From Morganella morganii (GTDB lineage Bacteria > Pseudomonadota > Gammaproteobacteria > Enterobacterales > Enterobacteriaceae), in assembly GCF_003996855.1 (NCBI RefSeq), contig NZ_NRQY01000001.1, positions 1,711,673 through 1,775,672 of the forward strand: 64,000 nucleotides of DNA, read 5' to 3'. Under the pieces are notes generated by a model. It was given only the letters and a program-made list of their open reading frames with translations. It had not been told where the DNA came from and searched no databases. Below are positions 49,635-58,640 of this stretch, one piece after another (the first letter of the stretch is position 1; every line of letters begins with the position of its first letter). Made by a program: the position numbers and the translations under genes.

Positions 49635-50990
49635 ATGTTGTTAAAACAGCGTGTTGCCTGGGTTGAAGGAATGCTGATGGAACCCCAGCATTTTCAGCAG
49701 CAGGAGCGGTATTTCGAACATTTCACGGATATGCGTATCCGCAGCACAGATGCTCTGGCCTGGGGTTTTCGTCAGATACATCTAGACACCGGATTACTCG
49801 ACCAGGGAAAAATCGCCCTGACCCGTGCCCGCGGCGTTTTTCCCGACGGCACTCCGTTTGATCTCGGCAGTGACAACCCGCTGCCGGAGCCGTTTGATCC
49901 GGGGCCGGACTGCCAGGGGCAAATTATCTGTCTCTCTGTCCTGATGGATATGCCGGGGAATACCTTTATCGATCTGTCACAAAGCAAAGGACAGCGCCGC
50001 TTCAGTGTGATTAATGCCGATATCCGCGACCGCAACGCCGGTCTGGCCTCTGAGGGCACGCCGCAGATGGCCACACTCCAGCTCGGGGATCTCAGTACAC
50101 GGCTGAATGTCCGGAGTGCGATCAGCAATGCGGAATCCCTGCTGCCCGTGGCCCGGATCACCGAAAGAACCCGCGACGGACGCCTGATACTCGATGATAA
50201 ATTCCTGCCGCCGATGCTGGATTTCCGCGCCTGCGGCTGGCTGAAAAGTGCCGTCACCGAACTGCTCGGTCTGATGGTGCAGCGGCTGGAGAGTGTTTAC
50301 CGGCCGGATGTTCCGCTGACCACCGGCGGACTGACCTAATTACTGGAACTTTTGCTGTTACAGACACTGAGTGAATACCATCTGCGTCTTGCCCATCTGC
50401 TGTCACTGCCTCAGGTTCATCCGGAACGGATGTTTTTCACACTGCTGGGTCTGCTCGGCCGCCTGAGCATTATTCCGGGCAAAGAGAATACCTCGCTGCA
50501 CCAGGATTTCCATTATTCACACAATGAGCCGCAGGATGCCTGTTTCAGGCTGTTCGCCGCACTGCGCCGTTCCCTGTCACTGGTAATTGAGGCACCGGCT
50601 ATCGCCCTGCCGTTTATCGAGCGCGGCGACAATATCTATCTGTACCAGAATGATCCGCAGTTACGCCTGGAAAAACTGGTCTTTATCGTCAGTGCAGACC
50701 TTCCGGGCGACACCATGAGAAGCCATTTCCCGGCACAGACCAAACTGGCTCCGGTGGAAAAAATTGTCCAGCTCATCGATTTGCAGCTGCCGGGTGTGCG
50801 CATCACCCCGATGCCATCGCCGCCGCGCCACATCCCGTATTACCCGAACAGTGTTTACTTTGAGGTGGATAACGCGGACCCGATGTACAGAGACATGCTG
50901 GCCGGCAGTGCCGCGGCACTGAGTATTGTCGGTGATTTCCCGGGATTACGTTTTGAGGCATGGGGCTTGCGTCAGGGGAGAGTAGGATGA
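49635..50990 (+). pseudogene. tssK: tssK (baseplate-membrane connector) interrupted by an in-frame TAA
   Basis: TssK links the baseplate to the TssJLM complex. The N-terminal 234 residues (MLLKQRVAWVEGMLMEPQHFQQQERYFE) and the C-terminal ~212 (LLLLQTLSEYHLRLAHLLSL, FHYSHNEPQDACFRLFAALR) are in the same frame, separated only by TAA at 50337-50339. The intact gene would encode ~451 residues, the usual size. One base change from CAA, GAA or AAA accounts for the stop. The break falls just before the C-terminal domain that binds TssL/TssM. Confidence 0.93.
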
Positions 50991-52576
50991 ATGAGTTTGA
51001 ACGCCAGATCAGGAGTGCCATATCCGCGGCCCGTACAGGAATGAAACAGGCCGAACACTCGTTAACCAACCCGATATGGCAGGCCAAAAGCACGGCCGCT
51101 TCCATCGGCGGCATCATTCCGGCCGGTATGCGGGGAATGGGCAACTCACAACCGCAGGATGACGAACTGCCGGAATTCACGGCGGCCAATGAAGATCCTC
51201 CGGCTTCACCGGCGCGGGGAAAACAGAACCCGCTCCCGCCGATGCGCCCCGCACAGCAGCGGGAACGTCAGCAGGGAGCCCGCACGGCCGGACAAAGCAG
51301 TTCACTGTTCGGCCTCTGGCATAACCCGTATATTTCCGCCGAGATGCCGCTGCTGTTGCAGATTGAGTGGTTCCGTAATGAACCTCAGACCGATTTTGTC
51401 TGTGCCCGCCTGCAAATTGTCAGAAAACTGGAATTTTTCCGCAAAGATCTTCGCCGGCAGGGTTTTCCGCCGGAGGAAATCAATCACCTCTCCTACCTTA
51501 TCTGCACCTATGCGGATGGTATTTTTAACGACATGGTGAAAGAGGAAATGACCGGACTGAGCCTGCTGGTGGAATTCCATAAAGATGCCTGGGGCGGCGA
51601 AAACTGCTTTGAGCATCTGAAAGAATACATCAGCAATCCGCAGGACAACCGGGATGTGCTTGAGTTCTATTATCTGATCCTGTCCATGGGATTTGAGGGA
51701 AAATACCGGATGCTTGAGCGCGGAGCGGTATTACTGATGGATCTGCGCAATCACCTCAGCAGCCTGCTCTATGCACAGAATACAACACTGTTCTTGTCCG
51801 ATGTCCGGACGGAGAAAATTAAACCGCCGAAACGCCGGTTTATCACTGCATTACGAATCCTCATCACCGGGCTTATCCTGGCAATTATCGCTTACGGGAT
51901 TTCCGCCTGGTATCTCCATGAGCAGGCGCGCCAGATCCGCAATGATATTCTGGCCTGGGTTCCGCCGGAGCCGCGCAAAATCAATATTATGGAAACGCTG
52001 CCGAACCCGCTGACGCAGATCTTAAATGAGGGCTGGCTGGAAGTCCGCAAAGATCCGCGCGGCTGGCTGCTTATCTTCACCTCTGACGGTGCTTTCCTGA
52101 CCGGTAAATCCGACCTGATGGAAGACTTCCTCAGCAAACGCAACATCGAGCGTCTGGGTGCCGCCCTCGCGCCGTGGCCGGGGGATCTGGAAGTCATCGG
52201 ACATACCGATGCCACCCCGTTCCGCAAAACCTCCGTTAATAACAACCTGAAACTGTCGGAAGCCCGCGCCGTGGTTGTCGCCGATATTCTGCGGACCAAT
52301 ACCATGATTAATCAGACCCATAACCGCGATATCACCGCAACAGGCCGGGGTGAAAGCGATCCGATCGCTGATAACACCACGGATGAAGGCCGCAAACGTA
52401 ACCGCCGCGTTGATATCTTATGGAAAATAGGCAAACGCGATGCGGAACAGGCCATGCAGGGCTATCAGGACGGTGATGTCCCGGCGGTACTGAACGGCAC
52501 CCCCGAACCGTCAGCGGATAATTATGATAACAACACTTCGGCCGAACCGCCTGTACTCCCGGCCTGGATGAAGTAA
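50987..52576 (+). CDS. tssL: Type VI secretion inner-membrane protein TssL with OmpA domain
   Basis: TssL (DotU/IcmH) is part of the TssJLM envelope channel. The cytoplasmic DotU domain at about 95-270 includes LFGLWHNPYISAEMPLLLQIEW-like text. A single membrane helix lies near 285-305 (LRILITGLILAIIAYGISAW), and a periplasmic OmpA-like peptidoglycan-binding domain ends the protein (IGHTDATPFRKTSVNN, LSEARAVVVADILR). The start at 50987 overlaps the tssK stop (ATGA) and has GGGGAG upstream. 529 residues, intact. Confidence 0.93.
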   Translation: MNEFERQIRSAISAARTGMKQAEHSLTNPIWQAKSTAASIGGIIPAGMRGMGNSQPQDDELPEFTAANEDPPASPARGKQNPLPPMRPAQQRERQQGARTAGQSSSLFGLWHNPYISAEMPLLLQIEWFRNEPQTDFVCARLQIVRKLEFFRKDLRRQGFPPEEINHLSYLICTYADGIFNDMVKEEMTGLSLLVEFHKDAWGGENCFEHLKEYISNPQDNRDVLEFYYLILSMGFEGKYRMLERGAVLLMDLRNHLSSLLYAQNTTLFLSDVRTEKIKPPKRRFITALRILITGLILAIIAYGISAWYLHEQARQIRNDILAWVPPEPRKINIMETLPNPLTQILNEGWLEVRKDPRGWLLIFTSDGAFLTGKSDLMEDFLSKRNIERLGAALAPWPGDLEVIGHTDATPFRKTSVNNNLKLSEARAVVVADILRTNTMINQTHNRDITATGRGESDPIADNTTDEGRKRNRRVDILWKIGKRDAEQAMQGYQDGDVPAVLNGTPEPSADNYDNNTSAEPPVLPAWMK

Positions 52577-52595
52577 CGGTATACAAGGACGTATT

Positions 52596-55500
52596 ATGAT
52601 CAGACGATTTATAATCCTTATCATCGCATTGATTCTCAGCTACATCATCTGGTGGGTCGGGCCGATGGTTGCCATCGGCAACTTTTACCCGCTTGCGCGG
52701 GTGCTGGTACGCCAGATCATCATCGGTATTATTTTTTTCTGGGCATTGTGGCCGTTTGTCGCGTTCCTGTTCAGCCTCCTGTTCCGGTTTTTGCGTACCC
52801 CGCTGCCGAAACCGAAAAAGAAAATCATTCAGCTTGATCGGGTCACCGCGCGTTTTACCGATGCCATCCGGACGCTGCAATTTATTGCGCTGGCGGGTAA
52901 AAAGACCCGCAGCGAGCGGATGAAAATTCATCTCAGCCGTGAATACATCAACAACAAACCCTGGTTTGTGGTGATGGGGCCTGCCGGATGCGGCAAAACC
53001 TCTGTGATTTATGACAGCGGCGAGCAGTTTCTGCTTTCCGAGCAGTACGGATTATCCCGCACAACTGATGTCGGTCCGACAGTTGATTGTAACTGGTGGC
53101 TGACAGAGCGTGCCGTGTATATTGATACCGCCGGGGAATGGGTACAGATGCACGGACAGAGTGACGACGCCGGTAATGCGCGGCAGAAATTGTACTCTCT
53201 TATCCGTAAACACCGCCGCTATCCCGGTATCGACGGAATTATTTTGTGTGCGGATATCGGCACACTGCTGTATGCCCCGCTGACCGAGCGGAAATCACTG
53301 GCCGATACACTGCGTATCCGCATTCTGGAAATGGCCGCCCTTTTTCAGTCCGACATTCCGGTTTACCTGCTGCTGAATAATATTGACCACCTGCCCGGCG
53401 GTGAGGCATTCCTGAATATCGCCGATGACGACCTGCTCGCAGGTGGTCTGGGGATCAAACTGCAATGCACAGACGATCACCGCAATAATTTCATTCATGA
53501 TGAAAATACCTATCACCAGTTACAGACCCGGGTCAGCAATTATATTCTTGAAACTCTGCACAATGTGCCGGATGACGGGTTACGCCACCAGCTGCTGCTG
53601 TTTATTGAATCGCTCGGTGCATTGCAAAAACCACTGTTTTCCTTTCTCGAACAGATTTTCCCGGCCTCGGCGATGGGCTATACCGGATGCCTGCGGCAGA
53701 TGTGGATGGGCAGCACCATCCCGCTGATGGCACGGGAGAGCCTGTATAATGCGGATGCGGACGGATTATTTGATGAACGGCAGTCCGGCGGAATGTACTT
53801 CCCGGCGCTGACACAGGCCATCACCGAGCGGGGTGTGCTGCACAGTGCCCGCTACCGTCCGCTGCGCAGTAAGCTGATTTCAGTCGCCCGCTACTCGGCA
53901 GTAACCGCCGGTCTGCTGGCTGTGGTGATGCTGCTCTCCTCCCGCTATTTCTGGGAATCGGATTTTATTTCCTATGCCAGTGCCCGCTTTGAGGAAACCA
54001 AACGGATTGTCCGCGATATTCCGGTCACCAGCCAGTTTAATGATGATCTTATCGCCGCTTATGAACAGCTCGGCTATATCAACACGCAGTTTCTGGAAAG
54101 TTCGCCGCCGCTGCTGACGCCGTATTTCGAACACACGCTGCTGAGCAATGCGATGGAGCAGACTTACCGGCGTCATCTCTACAAAATCTTCTGGCCTGCC
54201 GTGGAAAATTATATCGCCAATGAACTGAAACAGAGTGCACTCAACGGTAATACCGATGCCTATGACACACTCAAGGTCTATCTGATGATGGTTTACCCCT
54301 CATACCGGGAACCGGAGGCACTGGAAAACTGGTTTATGATCCGCTGGGACAACTATGCGGTACAGGGCTATACCGAAAATGACCGCCGCCCGTTCCGCTA
54401 TCACCTGCACGAGTTATTCAGAGATACCTCATCCACGGCACCGGCTGCCAAAATGAATGCAGAGCTGGTGCGTATCGCCCGTGTCAATGCCATGAAAACC
54501 CCGATCCATCTGCGGGTGGTTAACCGTATCAAAGACAAACCGCTGCCTGCCGGTATTCAGAATATCTCACTGGCAGACGCCGCAGGCCCCAGTGTGTCGC
54601 TGATGCTGCGCCGCAAGAGTACCAATACCGTGACAGATACCGCTGTTTCAGGCTTCTACACCAAAGCCGGTTATAAAGATGTTTTCCTGCCGCAGTTACA
54701 GGATGCCGCGACGGACATGATCAGTGAGGAAAACTGGGTGCTCAGTGACAACACCGATAAACGCGGTGATATCGGCACACAGGAGGCGATTCAGACATTA
54801 TCCAATGAAGCCCTGAAAGCCTACCTGTCTGAATATGCCAATCAGTGGGACAGTTTCCTGAAAGATATCCGTGTCCGGCCGATCAGTGACCTTGATGATG
54901 CAGCGCAACTCGCCCGTCAGTTTACCGAGCCGTCTTCACCGCTGACCGGTCTGGTTCAGTTTGCCATCGATGAAACCACACTGAGCCGCGAAAACCAGCA
55001 GGATGCGACCGGATGGTTTGCCCGTCAGGAAAACAAACTGACGCAGACCCGCCGCTCACTGCTGGACGGGGTCAGTAATGATCGCGCTTCCGGAAGTACG
55101 CCGGAGAAAAGCCTCGAAGCCCGGTTTGAAGCGCTGCACCGTCTGCGTCAGGCCGAAACGGCCGGAGCCAATGATCCGCTGTTCACTGCGTTTGACCAGG
55201 TTTACAACAAACTGGCTACCCTTTCCGCTTCACTGCGTGCCGGTCAGATCCTGCCTCAGAACGGTGAAATCAACCGGTTACGCGATGATATGCTGCGCCA
55301 GCCGGAACCGGTACGCAGTGTCATGATAGATCTGCTTTCAGCGGGTGAAAAACAGAGCCTGCAAAAGAGCAAAGAAAACCTCAGCCGCGGTGCGTCATCC
55401 ATTGCTTCTGATTCCTGCCGGACAACGATCAGCGGCCGCTATCCGTTCAACAGGAATGCAAGAGAAGAAGCCGGCATCGGGGATTTCACCCGCATGTTCG

Positions 55501-56069
55501 GGCGCGGCGGGGCAATCCAGAGTTTCTTTGATGAAAACCTGGCGGCCTATGTGAATACCGGTGCAACCCCCTGGCAGATCCACCCCGGCAGCCGCGGTGT
55601 GGTGTCCGCCAAAACGGTGGCGTCATTTGAAAATGCCGCCCGCATCCGGGATTCCTTCTTTGATCCATCAGGTTCGATGGCGATGTCCATGATTATTCGT
55701 CCGATCTCATTATCCCCTTCGGTTCTGGAAGCCGTACTGGATATTGACGGCCAGATAATCCGTTACAGTCACGGCTATCAGGAACCGGTCAAAATTAACT
55801 GGCCGGGTCCCAAAGGCGGCATTTACACACGTCTGACATTCAAAACACAGGACGGACAGGTCGAAACGGTCAGCTTTGACGGGCCGTGGGCGCTCTTCCG
55901 GATGTATGACGCCGGTAACCCGGTACAACTGAGCAGCAACAGCCGCCAGCTCACTATGGCAATGGGTCAGGTGAAAGGATTCTTTATTGTCGAGCTTAAT
56001 TCAACAATGAAGGATTATCCGTTGTGGTCACGGGCATTAAAACAATTTTCCTGCCCGGGTAATATCTGA
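52596..56069 (+). CDS. tssM: Type VI secretion membrane complex protein TssM
   Basis: TssM (IcmF/VasK) is the large inner-membrane scaffold spanning the periplasm to TssJ. Two membrane helices occur at the N-terminus and a third near residue 430. The cytoplasmic NTPase-like domain has Walker A GPAGCGKTSVIYD. The long periplasmic region ends in a beta-rich domain (FKTQDGQVETVSFDGPWALFRM). The 1157 residues are of normal size, with no interruption. Confidence 0.95.
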   Translation: MIRRFIILIIALILSYIIWWVGPMVAIGNFYPLARVLVRQIIIGIIFFWALWPFVAFLFSLLFRFLRTPLPKPKKKIIQLDRVTARFTDAIRTLQFIALAGKKTRSERMKIHLSREYINNKPWFVVMGPAGCGKTSVIYDSGEQFLLSEQYGLSRTTDVGPTVDCNWWLTERAVYIDTAGEWVQMHGQSDDAGNARQKLYSLIRKHRRYPGIDGIILCADIGTLLYAPLTERKSLADTLRIRILEMAALFQSDIPVYLLLNNIDHLPGGEAFLNIADDDLLAGGLGIKLQCTDDHRNNFIHDENTYHQLQTRVSNYILETLHNVPDDGLRHQLLLFIESLGALQKPLFSFLEQIFPASAMGYTGCLRQMWMGSTIPLMARESLYNADADGLFDERQSGGMYFPALTQAITERGVLHSARYRPLRSKLISVARYSAVTAGLLAVVMLLSSRYFWESDFISYASARFEETKRIVRDIPVTSQFNDDLIAAYEQLGYINTQFLESSPPLLTPYFEHTLLSNAMEQTYRRHLYKIFWPAVENYIANELKQSALNGNTDAYDTLKVYLMMVYPSYREPEALENWFMIRWDNYAVQGYTENDRRPFRYHLHELFRDTSSTAPAAKMNAELVRIARVNAMKTPIHLRVVNRIKDKPLPAGIQNISLADAAGPSVSLMLRRKSTNTVTDTAVSGFYTKAGYKDVFLPQLQDAATDMISEENWVLSDNTDKRGDIGTQEAIQTLSNEALKAYLSEYANQWDSFLKDIRVRPISDLDDAAQLARQFTEPSSPLTGLVQFAIDETTLSRENQQDATGWFARQENKLTQTRRSLLDGVSNDRASGSTPEKSLEARFEALHRLRQAETAGANDPLFTAFDQVYNKLATLSASLRAGQILPQNGEINRLRDDMLRQPEPVRSVMIDLLSAGEKQSLQKSKENLSRGASSIASDSCRTTISGRYPFNRNAREEAGIGDFTRMFGRGGAIQSFFDENLAAYVNTGATPWQIHPGSRGVVSAKTVASFENAARIRDSFFDPSGSMAMSMIIRPISLSPSVLEAVLDIDGQIIRYSHGYQEPVKINWPGPKGGIYTRLTFKTQDGQVETVSFDGPWALFRMYDAGNPVQLSSNSRQLTMAMGQVKGFFIVELNSTMKDYPLWSRALKQFSCPGNI

Positions 56070-56090
56070 TAAACGAAAAGGACAGTCATT

Positions 56091-56444
56091 ATGTTAGATC
56101 CGAAAAATGTACAGTCAGTACTGAAATTCAGTACTGAATCAGGAAACAACTCGGCTTCAGAATTACAGAAACCCTTTATGGAAGGGGTTGAAAATATGAG
56201 TATGTCCGGTTCGGATGCCTCCCGTTCAATACTGAAGAACGTTAATCAATCCTGTGACCAGATGATGAAGGAAATGGGAAAAATGTTCGATGGTCTTCAG
56301 GATAATCTGGATGCCCATCAGAAAATGCAGCAGGCCGAGCGTCCGAAAGATTTCGATACCGCCATGAAAGATTTGCGGACAACGCTTTCCTCCGGTTTCC
56401 CGGAAGAGATGAAAAGTATGTTTGATAAAATGCCGAAGATATAA
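56091..56444 (+). CDS. Uncharacterised small protein ending the T6SS operon
   Basis: I do not recognise this 117-residue protein. It has no signal peptide and appears largely alpha-helical, Met/Lys/Asp/Ser-rich, with a possible amphipathic helix around ILKNVNQSCDQMMKEMGKMF. It lies 21 bp after tssM on the same strand and is followed by a terminator, so it belongs to the T6SS transcript. It could be an immunity or accessory protein. No gene for a matching toxin is seen. Confidence 0.75.
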   Translation: MLDPKNVQSVLKFSTESGNNSASELQKPFMEGVENMSMSGSDASRSILKNVNQSCDQMMKEMGKMFDGLQDNLDAHQKMQQAERPKDFDTAMKDLRTTLSSGFPEEMKSMFDKMPKI

Positions 56445-56456
56445 TACGGACATAAA

Positions 56457-56485
56457 AAAATACCGGGATTTTCCCGGTATTTTTT
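56457..56485. terminator. Bidirectional terminator closing the T6SS and trehalose operons
   Basis: The stem AAAATACCGGG (56457-56467) pairs with CCCGGTATTTT (56473-56483), with A-run and T-run at the two sides. It serves the plus-strand T6SS operon and the minus-strand glycoporin gene. Confidence 0.93.
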
Positions 56486-56503
56486 CACCCTGAAAAGAGA
56501 GGA

Positions 56504-57889
56504 TCAGAATAAGTATTTAAAACGGACACGCGCTCCGTAACGGTCGTTATCTTTACTGTCAACCATCGTCATATCCCCCTTCCCGTTAATATGAGAATAA
56601 TACGCCCCGAGGTATGTTTTAAAGTTATCCATTCCCAATATATCCGGTAATTCATACGACGTGAATACCGTGTGAATATTATATTTTCCCGGATTTAAAT
56701 TATCATACCTGCTGTCATCAGCTGAGTTCACAACCTGATAGGATTTAATATCATTATGAGCATATATATACCCCAGCTGGAACTTACGCCATAACACGTT
56801 AGTTCCGGCAGAGAAATCATTTTCATTCTTCGCATTCAGATAAGCCGTGCTGACATTAATGACCACGCCATTTTCCGGATCATTTTTCAGTGTATCCCAT
56901 TTCACGGTCAGGCCATAACCGGTCCGGCGCGACTGATCCTCAAATTTTCCGTCCGCATTATCAAAGCCGTATGCATTACTGATAACATTCGCATCCACTG
57001 CACCTGCAATTGTGAAATTATTATAATTCCATGCCGCCACCGGACGGACATAAATCACATTCTTTTTATTCTGTAATTTACGGCCATGATATTCCTGATC
57101 TTTAAAGACACGACTGCCATCCTCAACCAGGGTATTTACCTCAAAATACCAGTTCTCATAATTACTGCTGAGGTTCATACCCCCGCCGCTGTTACTCCGT
57201 CCGCGCCCTTCTTTCATCATATAGATATAGCCGAACCCGTCGGCATAGAGATCATTGGCACTGTTCCCCGAATGTTCGACAAACGTGTCCTGGTTCAGCG
57301 GGAACATATCATAGGCCTCATAACGGCCGATTTTATATTTCCATTTATTTTCTTTACCAAAATAGAATACGGCATCGTCGAGCCCGATATTTCCGGACAT
57401 ATTGGCTAACGGCTGAACGCTAAAACCGGCATAATTACCGTTATCCAGTTTTCGCTGTCCGTCAAGGCCGATTAAGATCCGTCCGTTAATATCCCAGCGT
57501 TCTTTGTCACCGAAATCATCCGCTCCTCGCCCTGCCTGAGTCTGCATAGAGGTAATCTGCCCTTTCCGGCTGGCGGCATCAATATTAAATTCCACATCAC
57601 CATATAGTTTCAGTGATCCTTTTTCATTATCGGCACTGACAATATTACTGAAACCTGATGTATTCTCCCGGACGGTATTTCCTGCCGGCGCTGTATTTTT
57701 GGCCATTAAATTTTCCAGACGTTCTGCTTTTTTTTCTGCCGCCACAGCTCTTGCTTCGGCTTCAGATGCTCTTTTTTCAAGACTGTTCAGGCGTGCCTCA
57801 ATATCACTTAAAGATGTTTCAGCACCGGCAGAAAAAGGAATAACAGAAACAGCAAATCCTGTTATCAATGCTAATTGAGTTAACTTCAT
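56504..57889 (-). CDS. Glycoporin of the RafY/ScrY type
   Basis: This outer-membrane sugar porin is 461 residues long. A signal peptide ends near FSAGAETS. A coiled coil at about 25-65 follows (LSDIEARLNSLEKRASEAEA), as in ScrY and RafY. The rest is a beta-barrel with alternating aromatic residues, ending RARVRFKYLF with the C-terminal Phe. It is the last gene of the trehalose operon, so its likely substrate is trehalose. It could be LamB-like in function, but the sequence looks closer to the RafY porin family. Confidence 0.85.
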   Translation of the reverse strand: MKLTQLALITGFAVSVIPFSAGAETSLSDIEARLNSLEKRASEAEARAVAAEKKAERLENLMAKNTAPAGNTVRENTSGFSNIVSADNEKGSLKLYGDVEFNIDAASRKGQITSMQTQAGRGADDFGDKERWDINGRILIGLDGQRKLDNGNYAGFSVQPLANMSGNIGLDDAVFYFGKENKWKYKIGRYEAYDMFPLNQDTFVEHSGNSANDLYADGFGYIYMMKEGRGRSNSGGGMNLSSNYENWYFEVNTLVEDGSRVFKDQEYHGRKLQNKKNVIYVRPVAAWNYNNFTIAGAVDANVISNAYGFDNADGKFEDQSRRTGYGLTVKWDTLKNDPENGVVINVSTAYLNAKNENDFSAGTNVLWRKFQLGYIYAHNDIKSYQVVNSADDSRYDNLNPGKYNIHTVFTSYELPDILGMDNFKTYLGAYYSHINGKGDMTMVDSKDNDRYGARVRFKYLF

Positions 57890-57924
57890 TATATCTACCT
57901 CTGTTCACGAAGATCGGATGGCAG

Positions 57925-57942
57925 CAGCATACGAATATGCTG
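57925..57942 (-). other. Hairpin between pgmB and the glycoporin gene
   Basis: CAGCATA (57925-57931) pairs perfectly with TATGCTG (57936-57942) around a CGAA tetraloop. It has no T-tract in the reading direction. It may set the relative level of the porin message. Confidence 0.4.
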
Positions 57943-57977
57943 TGCCTTTATCAGAAAAATTATTATCAGAAATTTAA

Positions 57978-58640
57978 TTATTCTTTTATTTTTAATATAT
58001 ATTCAGGCGTGATATCTTCAAATGACGAAATAATAAGGTCAGCACCGGTTAACAGTGAATGCTCTCCGGTTACGCCAACTGAGAAAATACCCGCTCTGTT
58101 CAGCGCGGTAATACCCGACTCCGCATCCTCAAAGCCTATTGCATCCTGCGGCAGAACATTAACAGATGATGCTGCCTTTAGAAAAATTTCAGGATCTGGT
58201 TTACCTTTATTCAATAATGCAGGGTCTACAATAGCTTTAAAATAATTATCAATATTGAGTTTTTTTAAAATAAAAGGTGCATTTCGGGATGCAGAGGCAA
58301 CGGCACACGGTATATTAAGCCTGTTTGCCTGAATAATAAAATCCCGGACTCCGGGGAGAATATTTTTTTCAGATAACTCCCCGAGTAATTTCACATAATA
58401 GTCATTTTTTTCATCCGCCAGTAATATCTTTTCTTCCCGGCTGTACATATCAGACTGATGACCATAATCTAATATTTTCTCTAATGACTCCATCCGGCTG
58501 ATACCTTTGAGTTTTTCATTAAACTCATCACTGATATCAAAACCGGCCTTATTAGCAATATATCGCCAGGCGATGTAATGATACTTTGCGGTATCAACAA
58601 TCACGCCGTCCAAATCAAATAAAAATCCTGATTTCATCAT
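57978..58640 (-). CDS. pgmB: Beta-phosphoglucomutase
   Basis: PgmB converts beta-D-glucose 1-phosphate to glucose 6-phosphate. It is a HAD-superfamily enzyme with a C1 cap. The nucleophile and acid/base aspartates are in FLFDLDGVIVDTAKYH. The catalytic loop contains VASASRNAP, and the Lys and Asp motifs are in KGKPDPEIFL and GFEDAESGI. The ATG overlaps the upstream phosphorylase stop, with a second ATG one codon later. Length ~220 is the family size. Coupling to a GH65 phosphorylase explains its specificity for the beta anomer. Confidence 0.93.
   Translation of the reverse strand: MMKSGFLFDLDGVIVDTAKYHYIAWRYIANKAGFDISDEFNEKLKGISRMESLEKILDYGHQSDMYSREEKILLADEKNDYYVKLLGELSEKNILPGVRDFIIQANRLNIPCAVASASRNAPFILKKLNIDNYFKAIVDPALLNKGKPDPEIFLKAASSVNVLPQDAIGFEDAESGITALNRAGIFSVGVTGEHSLLTGADLIISSFEDITPEYILKIKE

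Noticed and set aside
44098..50339. Stop-codon recoding (TAG in vgrG, TAA in tssK)
   Set aside because: Neither stop has a recoding element, two different stop codons are involved, and neighbouring genes have unrelated frameshifts. Ordinary decay is simpler.
34566..56444. Integrative element carrying the T6SS
   Set aside because: DUF2285 proteins occur on such elements, but no integrase, transfer gene, tRNA or attachment repeat was seen at either edge.
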